This document shows, one piece after another, positions 26,978-37,140 of a DNA stretch of 64,000 nucleotides. The stretch comes from Owenweeksia sp963758205 (lineage in GTDB: Bacteria > Bacteroidota > Bacteroidia > Flavobacteriales > Schleiferiaceae), in contig CAVWUM010000002.1 in the NCBI GenBank assembly GCA_963758205.1, positions 930,001-994,000 on the forward strand. The letters are read 5' to 3'. The notes beneath the pieces were generated by a model. It was not told the DNA's origin. It searched no databases and was given only the letters and a program-made list of their open reading frames with translations. Positions within the stretch are counted from its first letter, which is position 1; every line of letters starts with the position of its first letter. A program made the position numbers and the translations under genes.

Positions 26978-29011
26978 TTACTCAAATTTTAAAATTCTAA
27001 ACTCAGTCCTTCTATTGTATTGATGCTCAGGCTCAGAGCATGCAATACCATCCTCACATTGGTTGGTTAACTGCATTTCGCCATAGCCCTTTCCGCTAAT
27101 ACGGCTGGCACTTATACCATGGTTAATGATGTACTTCATACTGCTCTGTGCCCTGCGCTGCGATAAATCCTGGTTGTAACCATACTGCCCGCGGCTGTCG
27201 GTGTGGCTGGCCACCTCTATCACCATACCCGGGTTTTCCTTCATAATCTTTACAATCTTATCTAGTTCGCGGGCTGCATCGGGGCGTATGTTATCGCGGT
27301 TATAGTCAAAGTAAATAGGGTTAATATTGAGCATTTTACCCAAATCCTTTACCATAGGTATTTTTATCAGCCCCCCGGTTTCCGGTATATTTTTCATTTC
27401 CACCAATACGCGGTTACTGCTGTAATCCTCATAAAAGGCAATAAAGCGTAATTCCCCATTGGGGTAATTATGGCTGATGCGATTGGTTCCGTCACCTTTC
27501 ATCTGCACCGCATTGAGTAGCACCCCGCGTTTGTCAAATATGTTGATGGTAGCATTAGGCAATCCCTTACCGCTAATCTGATCATACACCTGCAGTTGAA
27601 TACCGCCTGTAGCCACCACCGTAACCCGGCCGGGACCTTTTGCACCACCGGGATTATTAATTACCGGTACACTACTGGCCACAACAGGCATATTAGTAGT
27701 ATCCATTATTTCCTCATAACGGAATTTAGCATTTTGCTTTACATCAAAACCATAAATATCATCGCGGCCCTGTCCGCCTTCGCGATTAGATGAAAAGTAG
27801 CCCCTCTTACCTTTATCATCCAGTATAAACCCAAAGTCGTCCATGGCATCATTAATAGGATAACCCAGGTTGGCCGGGTACGTATAATCAATAGCAGAGG
27901 TTACAAAAACATCAAGCCCGCCAAGCCCCAGGTGGCCGTTACTTGAAAAGTACAGGAGGCTATCCTTATAAATAAACGGAAAAACCTCATCGCCACTGGT
28001 ATTTACATTACTACCCAGGTTTTTGGGCTGCCCCCAGCTCCAGCCTCTTTTTTCGCACACGTATAAATCCATACCGCCAATGCCACCGGGCATATCGCTG
28101 GCAAAGTACAGCTTGCGCCCATCCTTACTAAGGGCAGGGTGCTGGCATGAGTAGCCACTAATATTAAAAGGAAGTTCCTTTGGCTCGGACCAGGCTGTAT
28201 TGCCTCCATCGCTTACCTTTTGGCTACTGAATATAGAAAGGCGAACCGTGCTTTTATCGTCTGCTAAGAGTTTACCATTGGGGTGTGAGGTATTCCTGGT
28301 AAAGATTACCAAATCACCATTGGGGCTGAATGTAAGCGGACCATCATGATAAGGCGAATTGAGATAGGGATAGGATTCCGTTCTCTTCAACTGGCCATCG
28401 GTTTCTTTTTCGGCAATAAAATAATCCAGGTAATAGGTATCATTCCAGCTATGCTTGCGCTTTACCAGTTCCTGATCAGGCCGGTTAGAAGTAAAAATAA
28501 TGTAATCACCATACCAGGCCGGGCTAAACTCATCATACTCGGTATTCATCTTGAGCTCAAAAAGCTCATAGGTACTTTTATCCTCATACAGGTCGGATAC
28601 CTTTTTTACGGAGTAGTTGCTGTAGGTAAACGCCCTGGAGTCTGTAGGCACTATTTCCCTGTATTTATCAAACCATTGCTGGGCCTCGGCAAATTTCTTT
28701 TCAGACTCCAGCACTTTAGCATAATGGAAATATTCTACCGGCTCTACCCTTTCAAACTGCACCAGCTTAGCATACCAGATAGAGGCGTTGGCATAATCGC
28801 CCTGCAGGCGATACCCATTGGCCAGGCGCTTCATTAAGTATTGTTGGTTTTCGTGCCCATGCTTTAGCGCGTATTTGTAGCGCGATATAGCATCAGGGTA
28901 ATTGTAATTTTCATAAAAATTGTCTGCACGGGTTATAACCGCGGTTTCAGAACAACTGCCAATCGCAATAACAGCCAGACAAAAAAACGGGAGTTGGAGT
29001 AGCTTTTTCAT
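26978..29011 (-). CDS. PorE-like lipoprotein: TPR, beta-propeller, CRD and OmpA domains
   Basis: 677 residues. The signal ends at a lipobox Cys (LAVIAIGSC). A TPR region follows (about 30-135, YPDAISRYKYALKHGHENQQ, ASIWYAKLVQF). Then come a PD40/WD40-type propeller (about 155-420, FTSNRPDQ, LTFSPNGDLVIFTRN, KLYFASDMPGGIGGMDLYV, FSSNGHLGLGGLDVFV), a carboxypeptidase-regulatory-like fold (about 465-545) and a C-terminal OmpA peptidoglycan-binding domain (YFDYNRDNIRPDA, SHTDSRGQYGYNQDLSQRRA). This order and length match PorE of Porphyromonas gingivalis, a T9SS-associated periplasmic peptidoglycan-binding lipoprotein. It starts within one base of the PorP/SprF gene's stop, so they are co-translated. 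Paralogues exist in many Bacteroidota, so this need not be the core PorE. Confidence 0.88.
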   Translation of the reverse strand: MKKLLQLPFFCLAVIAIGSCSETAVITRADNFYENYNYPDAISRYKYALKHGHENQQYLMKRLANGYRLQGDYANASIWYAKLVQFERVEPVEYFHYAKVLESEKKFAEAQQWFDKYREIVPTDSRAFTYSNYSVKKVSDLYEDKSTYELFELKMNTEYDEFSPAWYGDYIIFTSNRPDQELVKRKHSWNDTYYLDYFIAEKETDGQLKRTESYPYLNSPYHDGPLTFSPNGDLVIFTRNTSHPNGKLLADDKSTVRLSIFSSQKVSDGGNTAWSEPKELPFNISGYSCQHPALSKDGRKLYFASDMPGGIGGMDLYVCEKRGWSWGQPKNLGSNVNTSGDEVFPFIYKDSLLYFSSNGHLGLGGLDVFVTSAIDYTYPANLGYPINDAMDDFGFILDDKGKRGYFSSNREGGQGRDDIYGFDVKQNAKFRYEEIMDTTNMPVVASSVPVINNPGGAKGPGRVTVVATGGIQLQVYDQISGKGLPNATINIFDKRGVLLNAVQMKGDGTNRISHNYPNGELRFIAFYEDYSSNRVLVEMKNIPETGGLIKIPMVKDLGKMLNINPIYFDYNRDNIRPDAARELDKIVKIMKENPGMVIEVASHTDSRGQYGYNQDLSQRRAQSSMKYIINHGISASRISGKGYGEMQLTNQCEDGIACSEPEHQYNRRTEFRILKFE

Positions 29012-29925
29012 CAGAAGTATCGTGGTGATTGAATTCTTTTTTCCTTAAAAATGAAATCGTAGGTAATGCCTATTTCATGCGAACCGGTATTGTAATTCTG
29101 CAGTTCGGTAAGCGTATAATCATAGGAGTAACCCACCTTAAGCTGTGGCGTAAAATTGTAATCCAGCAAAACACCAACTGATTCGCTCAACCTGTAATAG
29201 CCACCAAGCCAAAAGCGATCATCAAATATAAAAGTGGCCGTGGCATCAAATGATAGTGGCGAACCACCCACCATACGCGCCATTACCGTTGGCCTGAATT
29301 TTACCAGTGGCGACATTTCCAAAACGATGCCTGAGTTTACAAAGAGGTGCCTTTTTTCGGATACGGCTCCATCCAGGCTACCATTATCATAAAGTTGATT
29401 TTTTATGATTTTGGGCATGGATACACCCAGGTAAAATTTATCAGTATAGTAATACACCCCCACCCCCACGTTAGGCATGGTTCGGTTTACGTTTTCACTA
29501 AAATTACCATCACCGCTGTTGGCGAGTATAAGCTCAGTAAGGTTGGAGTTAAAAAAATTGGCCCCGATTTTTACACCACCTGCCAGGTAGCCTCGTTCGC
29601 TCACTTTTACCCTTCCGGATAAATCACCATAGATACCGGTTTGCCTTGTTGGGCCTACCCTATCATGTATAAGCGAAAGGCCAAAGCCAAGTTTCTCTGA
29701 AGCTAAGGGACCATGCACGGCAATGGATTGGGTAGTTGGAGCACCTTCTATACCCACCCATTGGCTGCGGTGCAATAAATTAAATGTTAGCGCCTCGCGG
29801 CTGCCTGCATAGGCGGGGTTTACCGTAAGCATATTGCTTCGGTACTGGGTAAACAGCGGATCCTGCTGTGCCCAAAGGGCACTGCAAATCACACTGATGG
29901 TTAGAGTAGAGAGTAGTTTTTTCAT
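29011..29925 (-). CDS. PorP/SprF-family T9SS outer-membrane protein
   Basis: 304 residues with a signal peptide (MKKLLSTLTISVICSALWAQ) and the family hallmark just after it (QDPLFTQYRSNMLTVNPAYA, GSREALTFNLLHRSQW). The rest is an outer-membrane beta-barrel with alternating strands, ending in an aromatic strand (GITYDFIFKEKRIQSPRYF). PorP/SprF proteins associate with particular type B T9SS cargo and bring them to the surface or attach to the PorE/PorK/N ring. The cargo gene lies directly upstream (4-base overlap) and the PorE-like gene directly downstream. Confidence 0.93.
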   Translation of the reverse strand: MKKLLSTLTISVICSALWAQQDPLFTQYRSNMLTVNPAYAGSREALTFNLLHRSQWVGIEGAPTTQSIAVHGPLASEKLGFGLSLIHDRVGPTRQTGIYGDLSGRVKVSERGYLAGGVKIGANFFNSNLTELILANSGDGNFSENVNRTMPNVGVGVYYYTDKFYLGVSMPKIIKNQLYDNGSLDGAVSEKRHLFVNSGIVLEMSPLVKFRPTVMARMVGGSPLSFDATATFIFDDRFWLGGYYRLSESVGVLLDYNFTPQLKVGYSYDYTLTELQNYNTGSHEIGITYDFIFKEKRIQSPRYF

Positions 29926-32900
29926 CGTTTCAAGTAGATATAACCAGTGAGCGGTTTAGAGCCATCACCCAAATCCAGAATGTAGAAGTAGGTGCCGGCC
30001 GGCAAGTATTGATCTCCGTTTATCACTCCGGATTCCGAAGCTTTACCGTCCCAGGTATTGTCATAAGGTTTTTTAGCGTAAACCTTATTCCCCCAGCGGT
30101 TAAAGATCATTAAGTTGTTTTCAGGATAATCAAATAGCTGCGGTATTACCAGGTAATCATTCAGCCCATCACCATCTGGCGAAATACCCTGCGGCACATA
30201 CACCTCGCAGTTATCAGGGTCCAGCCAGTCAGGTATCCCATCCCTGTCGCAGTCGTCATCAGTTTCAATTGTATCAGGTACGCCATCGCCATCCGAGTCA
30301 AGATCGCGGAAATCAGGTATTCCATCGCCATCCGTATCACGTGGCCTGTCTGGTTCAGGTCCGCGCTCGTCTGTATCTGAGCGGCCGTCATTATCCGAAT
30401 CCAGGTCGCGGAAATCGGGCCACCCGTCTCCATCGGTATCTACAGGGTTACTTTCAAGATAACCACCGTAATCAGAATCATAGGCATCATCGATACCATC
30501 ACCATCGGCATCATTACCTGTTGGTAATACAATTACAGTAGAGCGTTCCACATAATCCGGTATACCATCGTTATCCGAATCTATATCACGAAAGTCCGGT
30601 ATACCATCGCCATCAAAATCCATAACCGTTGGGAAACAAATATTGCGGATGGGTGATGCCTCGGTCATATCAAATATGCCATCGTTATCAGAGTCTACAT
30701 CATTATAATCGTTTCTTAAATCGCCATCGGTATTTATGGTAAGGGTTTCAAAGCTATCCGAAAGACTATCCTGATCGGTATCTGCAGGCTGTACAAATAT
30801 GTACACCCAGGCACTGGCACAGCGCGTTGGAAAACCGTTATCACATATCTGGTATAGTAATGAATCAGGACCGCAATACGTAAGGTTGGCCCTGTATGCT
30901 ACAGTTGTATCTCCGGACGTAGCCTGGCCGTGACGTGGCTGCGTAAGTACTGAAATGATTAACGAATCGCCTTCAGGGTCAAAGTCGTTCCAAAGCACCT
31001 GCACATCAAACAACTGGTTGCTAAACACACCTATGGTATCATTAATGGCTACGGGCGGGTCGTTTTTAGGATCAACAAAAACATAAACCCAGGCCGTAGC
31101 ACAAATTGGTGGTGTGGGTACACCTATATCACAAATCTGGTATTGCAGGCTATCAAAACCTATAAAACCATTGGCTGGTGTGTAAGTGAGCACACCGTTT
31201 AGGTACTGCACCATTCCATTAACGGGAGACACAAGTACCTGAAATGAAGTTGTATCAAGGGTTGAATTATCAATACTATCTGAATCATTAATAAGCACAG
31301 AAATCTGCACCGGGGCATTAACCCCGGTACTGGCTGAATCATTTAAGGCTTCAGGCGCATCATTTACCGGAAGTATAGTAACGTAAAGCAGTAAGGTATC
31401 ACAGCCATTGGGGTTGGCGTTATCGCATACTACCACCTCTACTGAATCAGCACCATTATAGTTAGGGTTAGCGGTGTAGGTAAAGCAGGTGTCAGCACCA
31501 GCCAAACCACTAACCTGCCCATGGCCACCTAAAACGTTGGCATAATTTACTGATAGTGGTTCATCATCAGCATCAGTTGCACTGACGCAATATTTAAAAA
31601 ACGAATCTTCAAAAATTACTATGCTATCGCGATCCATCGGGTTGCCCATTCCATCATCAATAATGGGGTTATCCTGCCCGGGTATTACCGTAATATATAC
31701 TGTAGCTACATCGCATAATGGGTTAGGCGAGGTGGTATCGCATACTTCATACACCAGCGTATCAAAGCCATTATAATTACTGAATGGCGCGTAGGCCAGG
31801 GTTCCGTTGGTGATGGTAACGAAGCCATGTTTTACATTGCTGATAATGCTGTAGGTAAGTGGGTCATAATTGGGGTCAAAATCATTAGCCCCGATATGAT
31901 GCGTTAAAGGCACATCCTCAAAGGTGGAAACGGTATCATTGCCGGCAACCGGGGGCAGGTTATTTTTAGGAAAAACAATTACGTAGTGCCCAATGGAACA
32001 TAAAACGGGCATACCTGTATCGCATACGCTATAGGTTACCGTATCCACACCATAAGGATACAGCGCGTTAGAGATATACCTGATGCTATCGCCTACTACT
32101 TTGGCAGTTCCATATTTTGGGCCATTAACTATGGTGAATGAAAGTGTTTTGCTTTCAATGTCATAGTCGTTTTTCATTACCAGCTTGGCAACAGAATCTC
32201 CGGGGTTTACGGCACTCACATCAATAATAGCCGCAGGAGGATCATTAACCGGAAGTACATTAATAATAATGGTAGCGGTATCGCAGCCTGAAGGCAAACC
32301 ATCATCACAAAACACAAGTGTTAAGGTATCCGCACCATTAAAATCGGGATTGGGGTAATACGTGAAACAACTGTCACCAGAATTAATGTAGCTGGTATAG
32401 CCCGAAGCCGGAGGGTTCAGCACAAGGCTTATATCCCCGGTGTCAAATTCAATATCATTTACATTGAGGCATACCACCAGGCTGTCATCCTCATTTACCG
32501 TAAGGGTTGCAATGGTATCATTTACAGAAGGTACTCCGTTACCGGATAGTATTACTGGCGGATCATTTACCGGTAATACATTAATAGGTATAAAAACGGT
32601 GTCACACCCGGCAGGGGTTTGGTTATCACATACTTCAATAATCAGTGTATCGGGGCCGAAATAATTAGCGGTGGGAATATAATTGAAGCATGAGTCGCCA
32701 TCAAAAATATTAGCCAAAGTACCATGCTGTGGCCCTTCTGAATACTCCGGTAATAGTAACGGTATCGTTATCATACTCCACCCAACCGAGGCAAATATTC
32801 AAGGTGTTATCTTCCAACACATTAAGCACGGCAGAGGAGTCATTTACTACCGGAAGCCCATTCACGGTTACTACATCAGGCTCAAGGTTGGCATCATATA

Positions 32901-34548
32901 CTGTAATATAAATATAGGCCGTATCACATCTTGGTACCGAGAAGGTATCGCACACCTCATAGCAAATACGGTCAACTCCTTTAAACCCAAGATTTGGAGT
33001 ATAGGTAAAAGTACTGGTGAGTGTATCAAATACCACAGTACCATTGGCAGGGCCTCCTTTTATAGAAAGTGAAAAAGGGTTTAACTCATTTAATACGGCA
33101 ACATCATTTATCAGGGGGTTTATGTTAACCGATTTGCCTTCGTTTACCGAAGCGGAATCATCAACCGATTCTGGCGGACAAAACTCAAACCGTATGTTGG
33201 TAAACTGAAGCCTTTGCTCAAAGGCAGCACTCCAGGTATTTATAAACCTTTCATTACCATAATTATTGATGTAATCGCGGCAAGGCAATGTGGTACAACC
33301 GGTAAGGTTTACATTGCTCGAAAACCTTGAATCATCCCAATACAAAGGCAAAACAGTTTTTTGTGAAGGCCCGCGGTACCTTGAAAAGATATACCCATTG
33401 GGGTGATGCTCAGCATCATATATCGGGATATGTATGAGCCCCGCCTGGTAGTGCATATCAACAGCAATATTGGCGCTACGGGCGGTATCGCCCAGGCCAT
33501 CAAGGCCATCCCATGGTATGCAGTTGGCCCCTTGAAAAACCCTGCTGAAAAGTATCCTGTCTTTCCCGCCAGATTGGTATCCGGCTACAGTATCCATATC
33601 TAAAATAACAGAGACCTGCCCCTCTTTGGTTACTGCCAGATTAAAGCAATAGCCCGTTAAAATACAGCCCGTAATTACATCCTGTCCGAAAATGGAAAGA
33701 TTAACCGATGGTTGCACCGTAGCATACGGATAAGCCTGCGGGTCAGGCGGGTTTACAAAAATCTTATGCCTTGGCTTGTAAGGTACCGTGCCCTGGGCGT
33801 AGAGGTTATCGTTGCTCTTTCTGTCTTCAAGGTAATTTCCGGTAGAGTCAATTCCAAAAGAGTTGGAAACTATACCAAAGCCAAAAGGGTCAATACCATT
33901 ATAGTCAACCTCAAAGCGAATACTATCGCTACGTAAAACATACATTTTTGCATTAAACGGAATACCACCCCCACCGCTTGTAAGTGCCCACTTATAGGCC
34001 CAAAGCCTTCCTTTAATTGGAGTGTTGGTAAGGGTATTGGCTACGGTAACATCAAAGTGGTTGTAACGATAACCTCCGGTAAAGCCAACTGGTGGTACTG
34101 TTTTTACCGTTGGGTTATCCCGGTTTAACTCAATATGGTAATCCCCATTCATATGCGGGGTAAATACATAAGGGTTATAACCCTGCGGGTTGAAATTTAC
34201 CGGACCGGCCACCGCTTCTGTATAATTAGCAATAAAGCCCGGGTTACCGAATGACTTTAATAATACAGGTCCGAAAACAATGCTATCGTTGGCGTCCTTA
34301 ATTCGCAAATAGGTATTACCACCATATTGGGCATTAAAACCCAAATACGCCTTTTCAGTCTGAAAATCATTAATGGTAAAGTATAGCCTATCAGCAGGTG
34401 CAGCATCATATGTGGCAAACTCACCTCCCCAATCCCATGGATTAAGCAGGCCGCCAGAAGCACTGGTTGGGCGTAACTCTTTGGTGCCTTCGGCAAATAA
34501 AGAAAGTGACGCGCACAGAAAAAGTAGTGGAGTAACTAGAGTTTTCAA
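29922..34548 (-). pseudogene. Giant Ig-repeat/TSP3 surface protein, type B T9SS cargo, split by a frameshift
   Basis: Two overlapping minus-strand frames (32710-34548 and 29922-32774) form one protein of about 1540 residues if one base is skipped in about 32747-32774. The N-terminal part has a signal peptide (MKTLVTPLLFLCASLSLFAE) and a domain with a gliding-cargo style (DRLYFTINDFQTEKAYLGFN). Then come about ten Big_9/cadherin-like repeats with recurring 'GxDTLxYxxCD ... VxPVNDPP' motifs. A run of calcium-binding thrombospondin type 3 repeats (DTDGDGIPDFRDLDSDGDG) and a type B sorting domain (ISPDGDGLNDYLVIPQLFDY ... FNRWGNKVY) follow. It is predicted to be a surface adhesin carried by the adjacent PorP/SprF. 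Both halves are otherwise undamaged, so an assembly indel is plausible. Confidence 0.8.
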
Positions 34549-34838
34549 AGCGAGTTTTTAGAGTATTTTGAATCAAGTGAAATTCATCGGCCAAATTAAA
34601 TTTTAAATTCTTACAAAAGCATTTTAATTTACTGTTTTTTAACTACTTATGATTTTATTATAGTGTATATATCTGATTTTAAGCTGTTTGTAAATCACTT
34701 ATTTTCAAATGTTTGTAAAGTATAATCTGATAAATTCTAATTCTGTACTTTCAATAGGTTAGGCTATGGTAATTCCTTAAACTTATAGATTTAAATTCCT
34801 GATTTACCGTAAGTGGTGTTCTGAAAATCCTTATTACT

Positions 34839-35414
34839 TTGTGCGAAATTATTTGTGTCTTGAACATCCCTGAAAAATTTTATAACAGCCTTTCAGAAAA
34901 CCCATTTGAGCACTGCAAAATGTGCGAAAAAGAACTTTTGGAGAGCAAAAGTGAGTACGTAATTGAAAAAGCGTATCGCAGATTTAAAGATGAAAAAGGA
35001 GAAGAGTTACTTTTTGAAGTGGCCATTTGCCTGGACTGCGCCTTTAGCATGAGATCATCACTTTCCAAAGAGTCTGTTTCCAATATCCAACGCTTCTTTT
35101 TTAAGAAATCAATGGAGCGAAGAAGTGCACTGGAAGATACCGATGAGTTAATGAGTAACCCTTTGGGCCAATGCCTGTTAAATGGCAAAGCCATTGACGA
35201 TATGGAAGAATATCAAATTTACGCCCACTGCCGTGGTACAGAGATATCAATGGAAGGCGGTTACTATTTACTGAGCGATGAGATAATTGAAGAAATTCAG
35301 TCCCTACTTTCCAAAGAAACCAGGGATGAGCTTCAGCGCTTTTCAGATGACAATTTTGGGATTCCACCAGAGCTGCAGAAGCTATTTAGTAGAGGAGACC
35401 TGATTACCCTTTAA
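34839..35414 (+). CDS. Cytoplasmic protein of unknown function with Cys pairs
   Basis: 191 residues if it starts at the TTG at 34839. A later start at TTG 34860 (LNIPEKFYNSLSENPFEHCK) is equally possible; no ATG is available nearby. An N-terminal pair of Cys (EHCKMCEKELLE) and a later CLDC are spaced like a zinc-binding domain. The rest is acidic and helical. The family is not recognised. The stop overlaps the convergent DUF481 gene by 4 bases. A TACTTTG-like -7 box lies directly at the first TTG, which would favour the later start. Confidence 0.6.
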   Translation: MCEIICVLNIPEKFYNSLSENPFEHCKMCEKELLESKSEYVIEKAYRRFKDEKGEELLFEVAICLDCAFSMRSSLSKESVSNIQRFFFKKSMERRSALEDTDELMSNPLGQCLLNGKAIDDMEEYQIYAHCRGTEISMEGGYYLLSDEIIEEIQSLLSKETRDELQRFSDDNFGIPPELQKLFSRGDLITL

Positions 35415-36184
35415 AATTTATAGGAAATACCATTGGTCCACTTCATAGTTAGCTGCGGAATGCTGGGGTCCATTACCGGAAAGGCATCATAGGCCAGGTT
35501 GATAATGGAATTAAACGCAAAGTTTTTGAATAGTTTAATAGCAAGCCTACCCTGCAAAGAAGCCCTGAAATCTTCCCAATAATCCAGCCTTGGCTGATAG
35601 TAGCCCACTGTAGACCATTCCACTCTTTTATCCAACTGGAGATTATAAGAAATATAAGAGCTAAGCCGGGCGTCCTGGTGCGTAATATCATTACCGGCCT
35701 CGTCATCATACTCATATAATACCAGTGTCCCTAAGTAAACACTATTTCGATTTTTTTTAAGTAGAGTGATTCGTGCTCCGGCTCCTGTAAGTACCCTGTG
35801 ATTTATGCGCAATGGAGCATTAGTTTGATATTGGGCAAGGGCCTCATACGTTAGCCACTTATTTACCTTATAATTATACCGGAGATGGAAAAACCCATTT
35901 TGCTCCAGTACTTCTTCATTGGCCAGGGACACGTCAAAGGTGTTAAGGAACATTAAAACATTTTTATCCTTTTTATACTGAAGGCTTAAATTGTTGGTTA
36001 ATGTTAAAAGTTCATTAGTATTGCGTACGTAGTCCACGTTAAAGTTTTCCACGCCATTAAACCCATTGCTATCCTGGGTGGCTCGTAACGACTCAATGTT
36101 TACGATTTGTGAGAAGGCGGAGGTGGAAATTAAAACTAAAACCAGAATGGCTGAGAATTTGCAAAGCATGAAGGGGAAAAACAA
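35411..36184 (-). CDS. DUF481 outer-membrane beta-barrel protein
   Basis: 257 residues with an N-terminal signal (FMLCKFSAILVLVLISTSAF). The body is a chain of amphipathic strands typical of DUF481 (NVDYVRNTNELLTLTNNLSL, YNYKVNKWLTYEALAQYQ, VLTGAGARITLLKKN, RVEWSTVGYYQPRLDYWEDF) ending in an aromatic C-terminal strand (WTNGISYKF), the outer-membrane barrel signature. Function of the family is unknown. Its leader contains a strong terminator (36209-36231) followed by a TATTTTTG box, so expression may start from that inner promoter or by read-through. Confidence 0.82.
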   Translation of the reverse strand: MFFPFMLCKFSAILVLVLISTSAFSQIVNIESLRATQDSNGFNGVENFNVDYVRNTNELLTLTNNLSLQYKKDKNVLMFLNTFDVSLANEEVLEQNGFFHLRYNYKVNKWLTYEALAQYQTNAPLRINHRVLTGAGARITLLKKNRNSVYLGTLVLYEYDDEAGNDITHQDARLSSYISYNLQLDKRVEWSTVGYYQPRLDYWEDFRASLQGRLAIKLFKNFAFNSIINLAYDAFPVMDPSIPQLTMKWTNGISYKF

Positions 36185-36204
36185 TTTTGAATTTGGTACA
36201 AAAA

Positions 36205-36290
36205 TAAAAAGCCCCGCTGGTGGCGGGGCTTAATAAACCTAAAAGGTCAAGTCATGAAACATTTGAAAACTCTACTCTGCGTCAAATATA
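36205..36290 (-). ncRNA. Candidate small RNA or attenuated leader upstream of the DUF481 gene
   Basis: On the minus strand a TATATTTG box (36290-36283), with TTTG 21 bases upstream, is followed about 70 bases later by a perfect 9-bp terminator stem (AAGCCCCGC/GCGGGGCTT, 36231-36209, loop of five) and a T5AT5 tract. The product would be an RNA of about 70-75 bases ending at about 36205, just upstream of the DUF481 start at 36184. No protein reads through it. A free small RNA or a read-through-controlled leader are both possible. Confidence 0.5.
36209..36231 (-). terminator. Intrinsic terminator in the DUF481 upstream region
   Basis: Stem AAGCCCCGC/GCGGGGCTT, loop TGGTG on the plus strand. The T-rich tail (TTTTTATTTTTG) is on the minus-strand side, so it acts on minus-strand transcripts. 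Confidence 0.85.
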
Positions 36291-36354
36291 AAGCAAAATA
36301 CTTTCACTAAACAAATAAATCTGAATCTTTATTCTCAATAACTTAAGAAATATC

Positions 36355-36993
36355 ATGTTGAAAAAGTTAGAATCCAATTTAAAGTCAAGTCAACTCCTTA
36401 ATGGTATAGCGGCTTGCAGCCTTTTGGTAATTACCATTATGCCCACCATAATTTTTGCTCAGGATGGTGAAATGAAGCAAAAAATCGCTGCCTTTAAGAG
36501 TGACCAGAATGAAAAGTATGAAATGAAGTATCTGAATATTGCGGATAGGAACCTTGGCTCTATTGACGATACGGACCCTGCCTGGAAAGATCAGTTTCTA
36601 TTAAAGGCCAAAGAGCGCCAGCAAGACAATATTGGCAACAACAGCTACTTCAAGTTTTACTTTTCCATTTATGGCTATGATGATATAGATGACCGCAAGT
36701 ATGCACTGCAGGACTGGATGGACAATTTTATTGAAGGCAAAAGCATACGTGCCGGACGCGATGTCAGAACTTACGAATATGCCAAGCCTACCATCATACT
36801 CATTAATGATAAGGAAATCATAGTTTGCAACTTTGATTGCAGTGATTACACCGAAGATATATTTAAGGATTGGAAGAGGCAGATGCTAACCTACTTTGGC
36901 CATGATAACACTATGGTGATTGAAATAATGTGCGATGGCCCGCTTGAATGGACTAAAAATGCTCCTGATCCAAAAAATCGTGGGATGATTTAA
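36355..36993 (+). CDS. Secreted or membrane-anchored protein of unknown function
   Basis: 212 residues. One hydrophobic segment (LNGIAACSLLVITIMPTIIF, about residues 18-37) works as a signal peptide or anchor; the rest is hydrophilic and charged. Visible segments include FKFYFSIYGYDDIDDRKYAL and KPTIILINDKEIIVCNFDCS with a CNFDC pair. No family is recognised. A terminator follows at 37014, so it is probably monocistronic. Confidence 0.65.
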   Translation: MLKKLESNLKSSQLLNGIAACSLLVITIMPTIIFAQDGEMKQKIAAFKSDQNEKYEMKYLNIADRNLGSIDDTDPAWKDQFLLKAKERQQDNIGNNSYFKFYFSIYGYDDIDDRKYALQDWMDNFIEGKSIRAGRDVRTYEYAKPTIILINDKEIIVCNFDCSDYTEDIFKDWKRQMLTYFGHDNTMVIEIMCDGPLEWTKNAPDPKNRGMI

Positions 36994-37013
36994 GTGCAAA
37001 TTATTAATTAAAC

Positions 37014-37050
37014 AGGCCCCAGAAACATCCGTTTTATGGGGCCTTTTTTA
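37014..37050 (+). terminator. Intrinsic terminator
   Basis: Stem AGGCCCCA (37014-37021)/TGGGGCCT (37037-37044) followed by T7, 20 bases after the upstream stop. Confidence 0.92.
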
Positions 37051-37140
37051 TTTTGAGTTTATCATATACCTGATTATGATATTCATATAATCTTTATATT
37101 GTCCCCGCCTACTTTATCAAACAACTCAAAAGCTGCTACC

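Noticed and set aside
30161..30541. Several open frames on both strands in the TSP3 repeats
   Set aside because: They are by-products of the GATGGCGAT-type calcium-repeat codons, which stay open in other frames.
36254..36310. A short plus-strand frame starting MKHLKTLL in the DUF481 upstream region
   Set aside because: Only 18 codons and opposite to the promoter-terminator pair; no ribosome-binding site or downstream partner.
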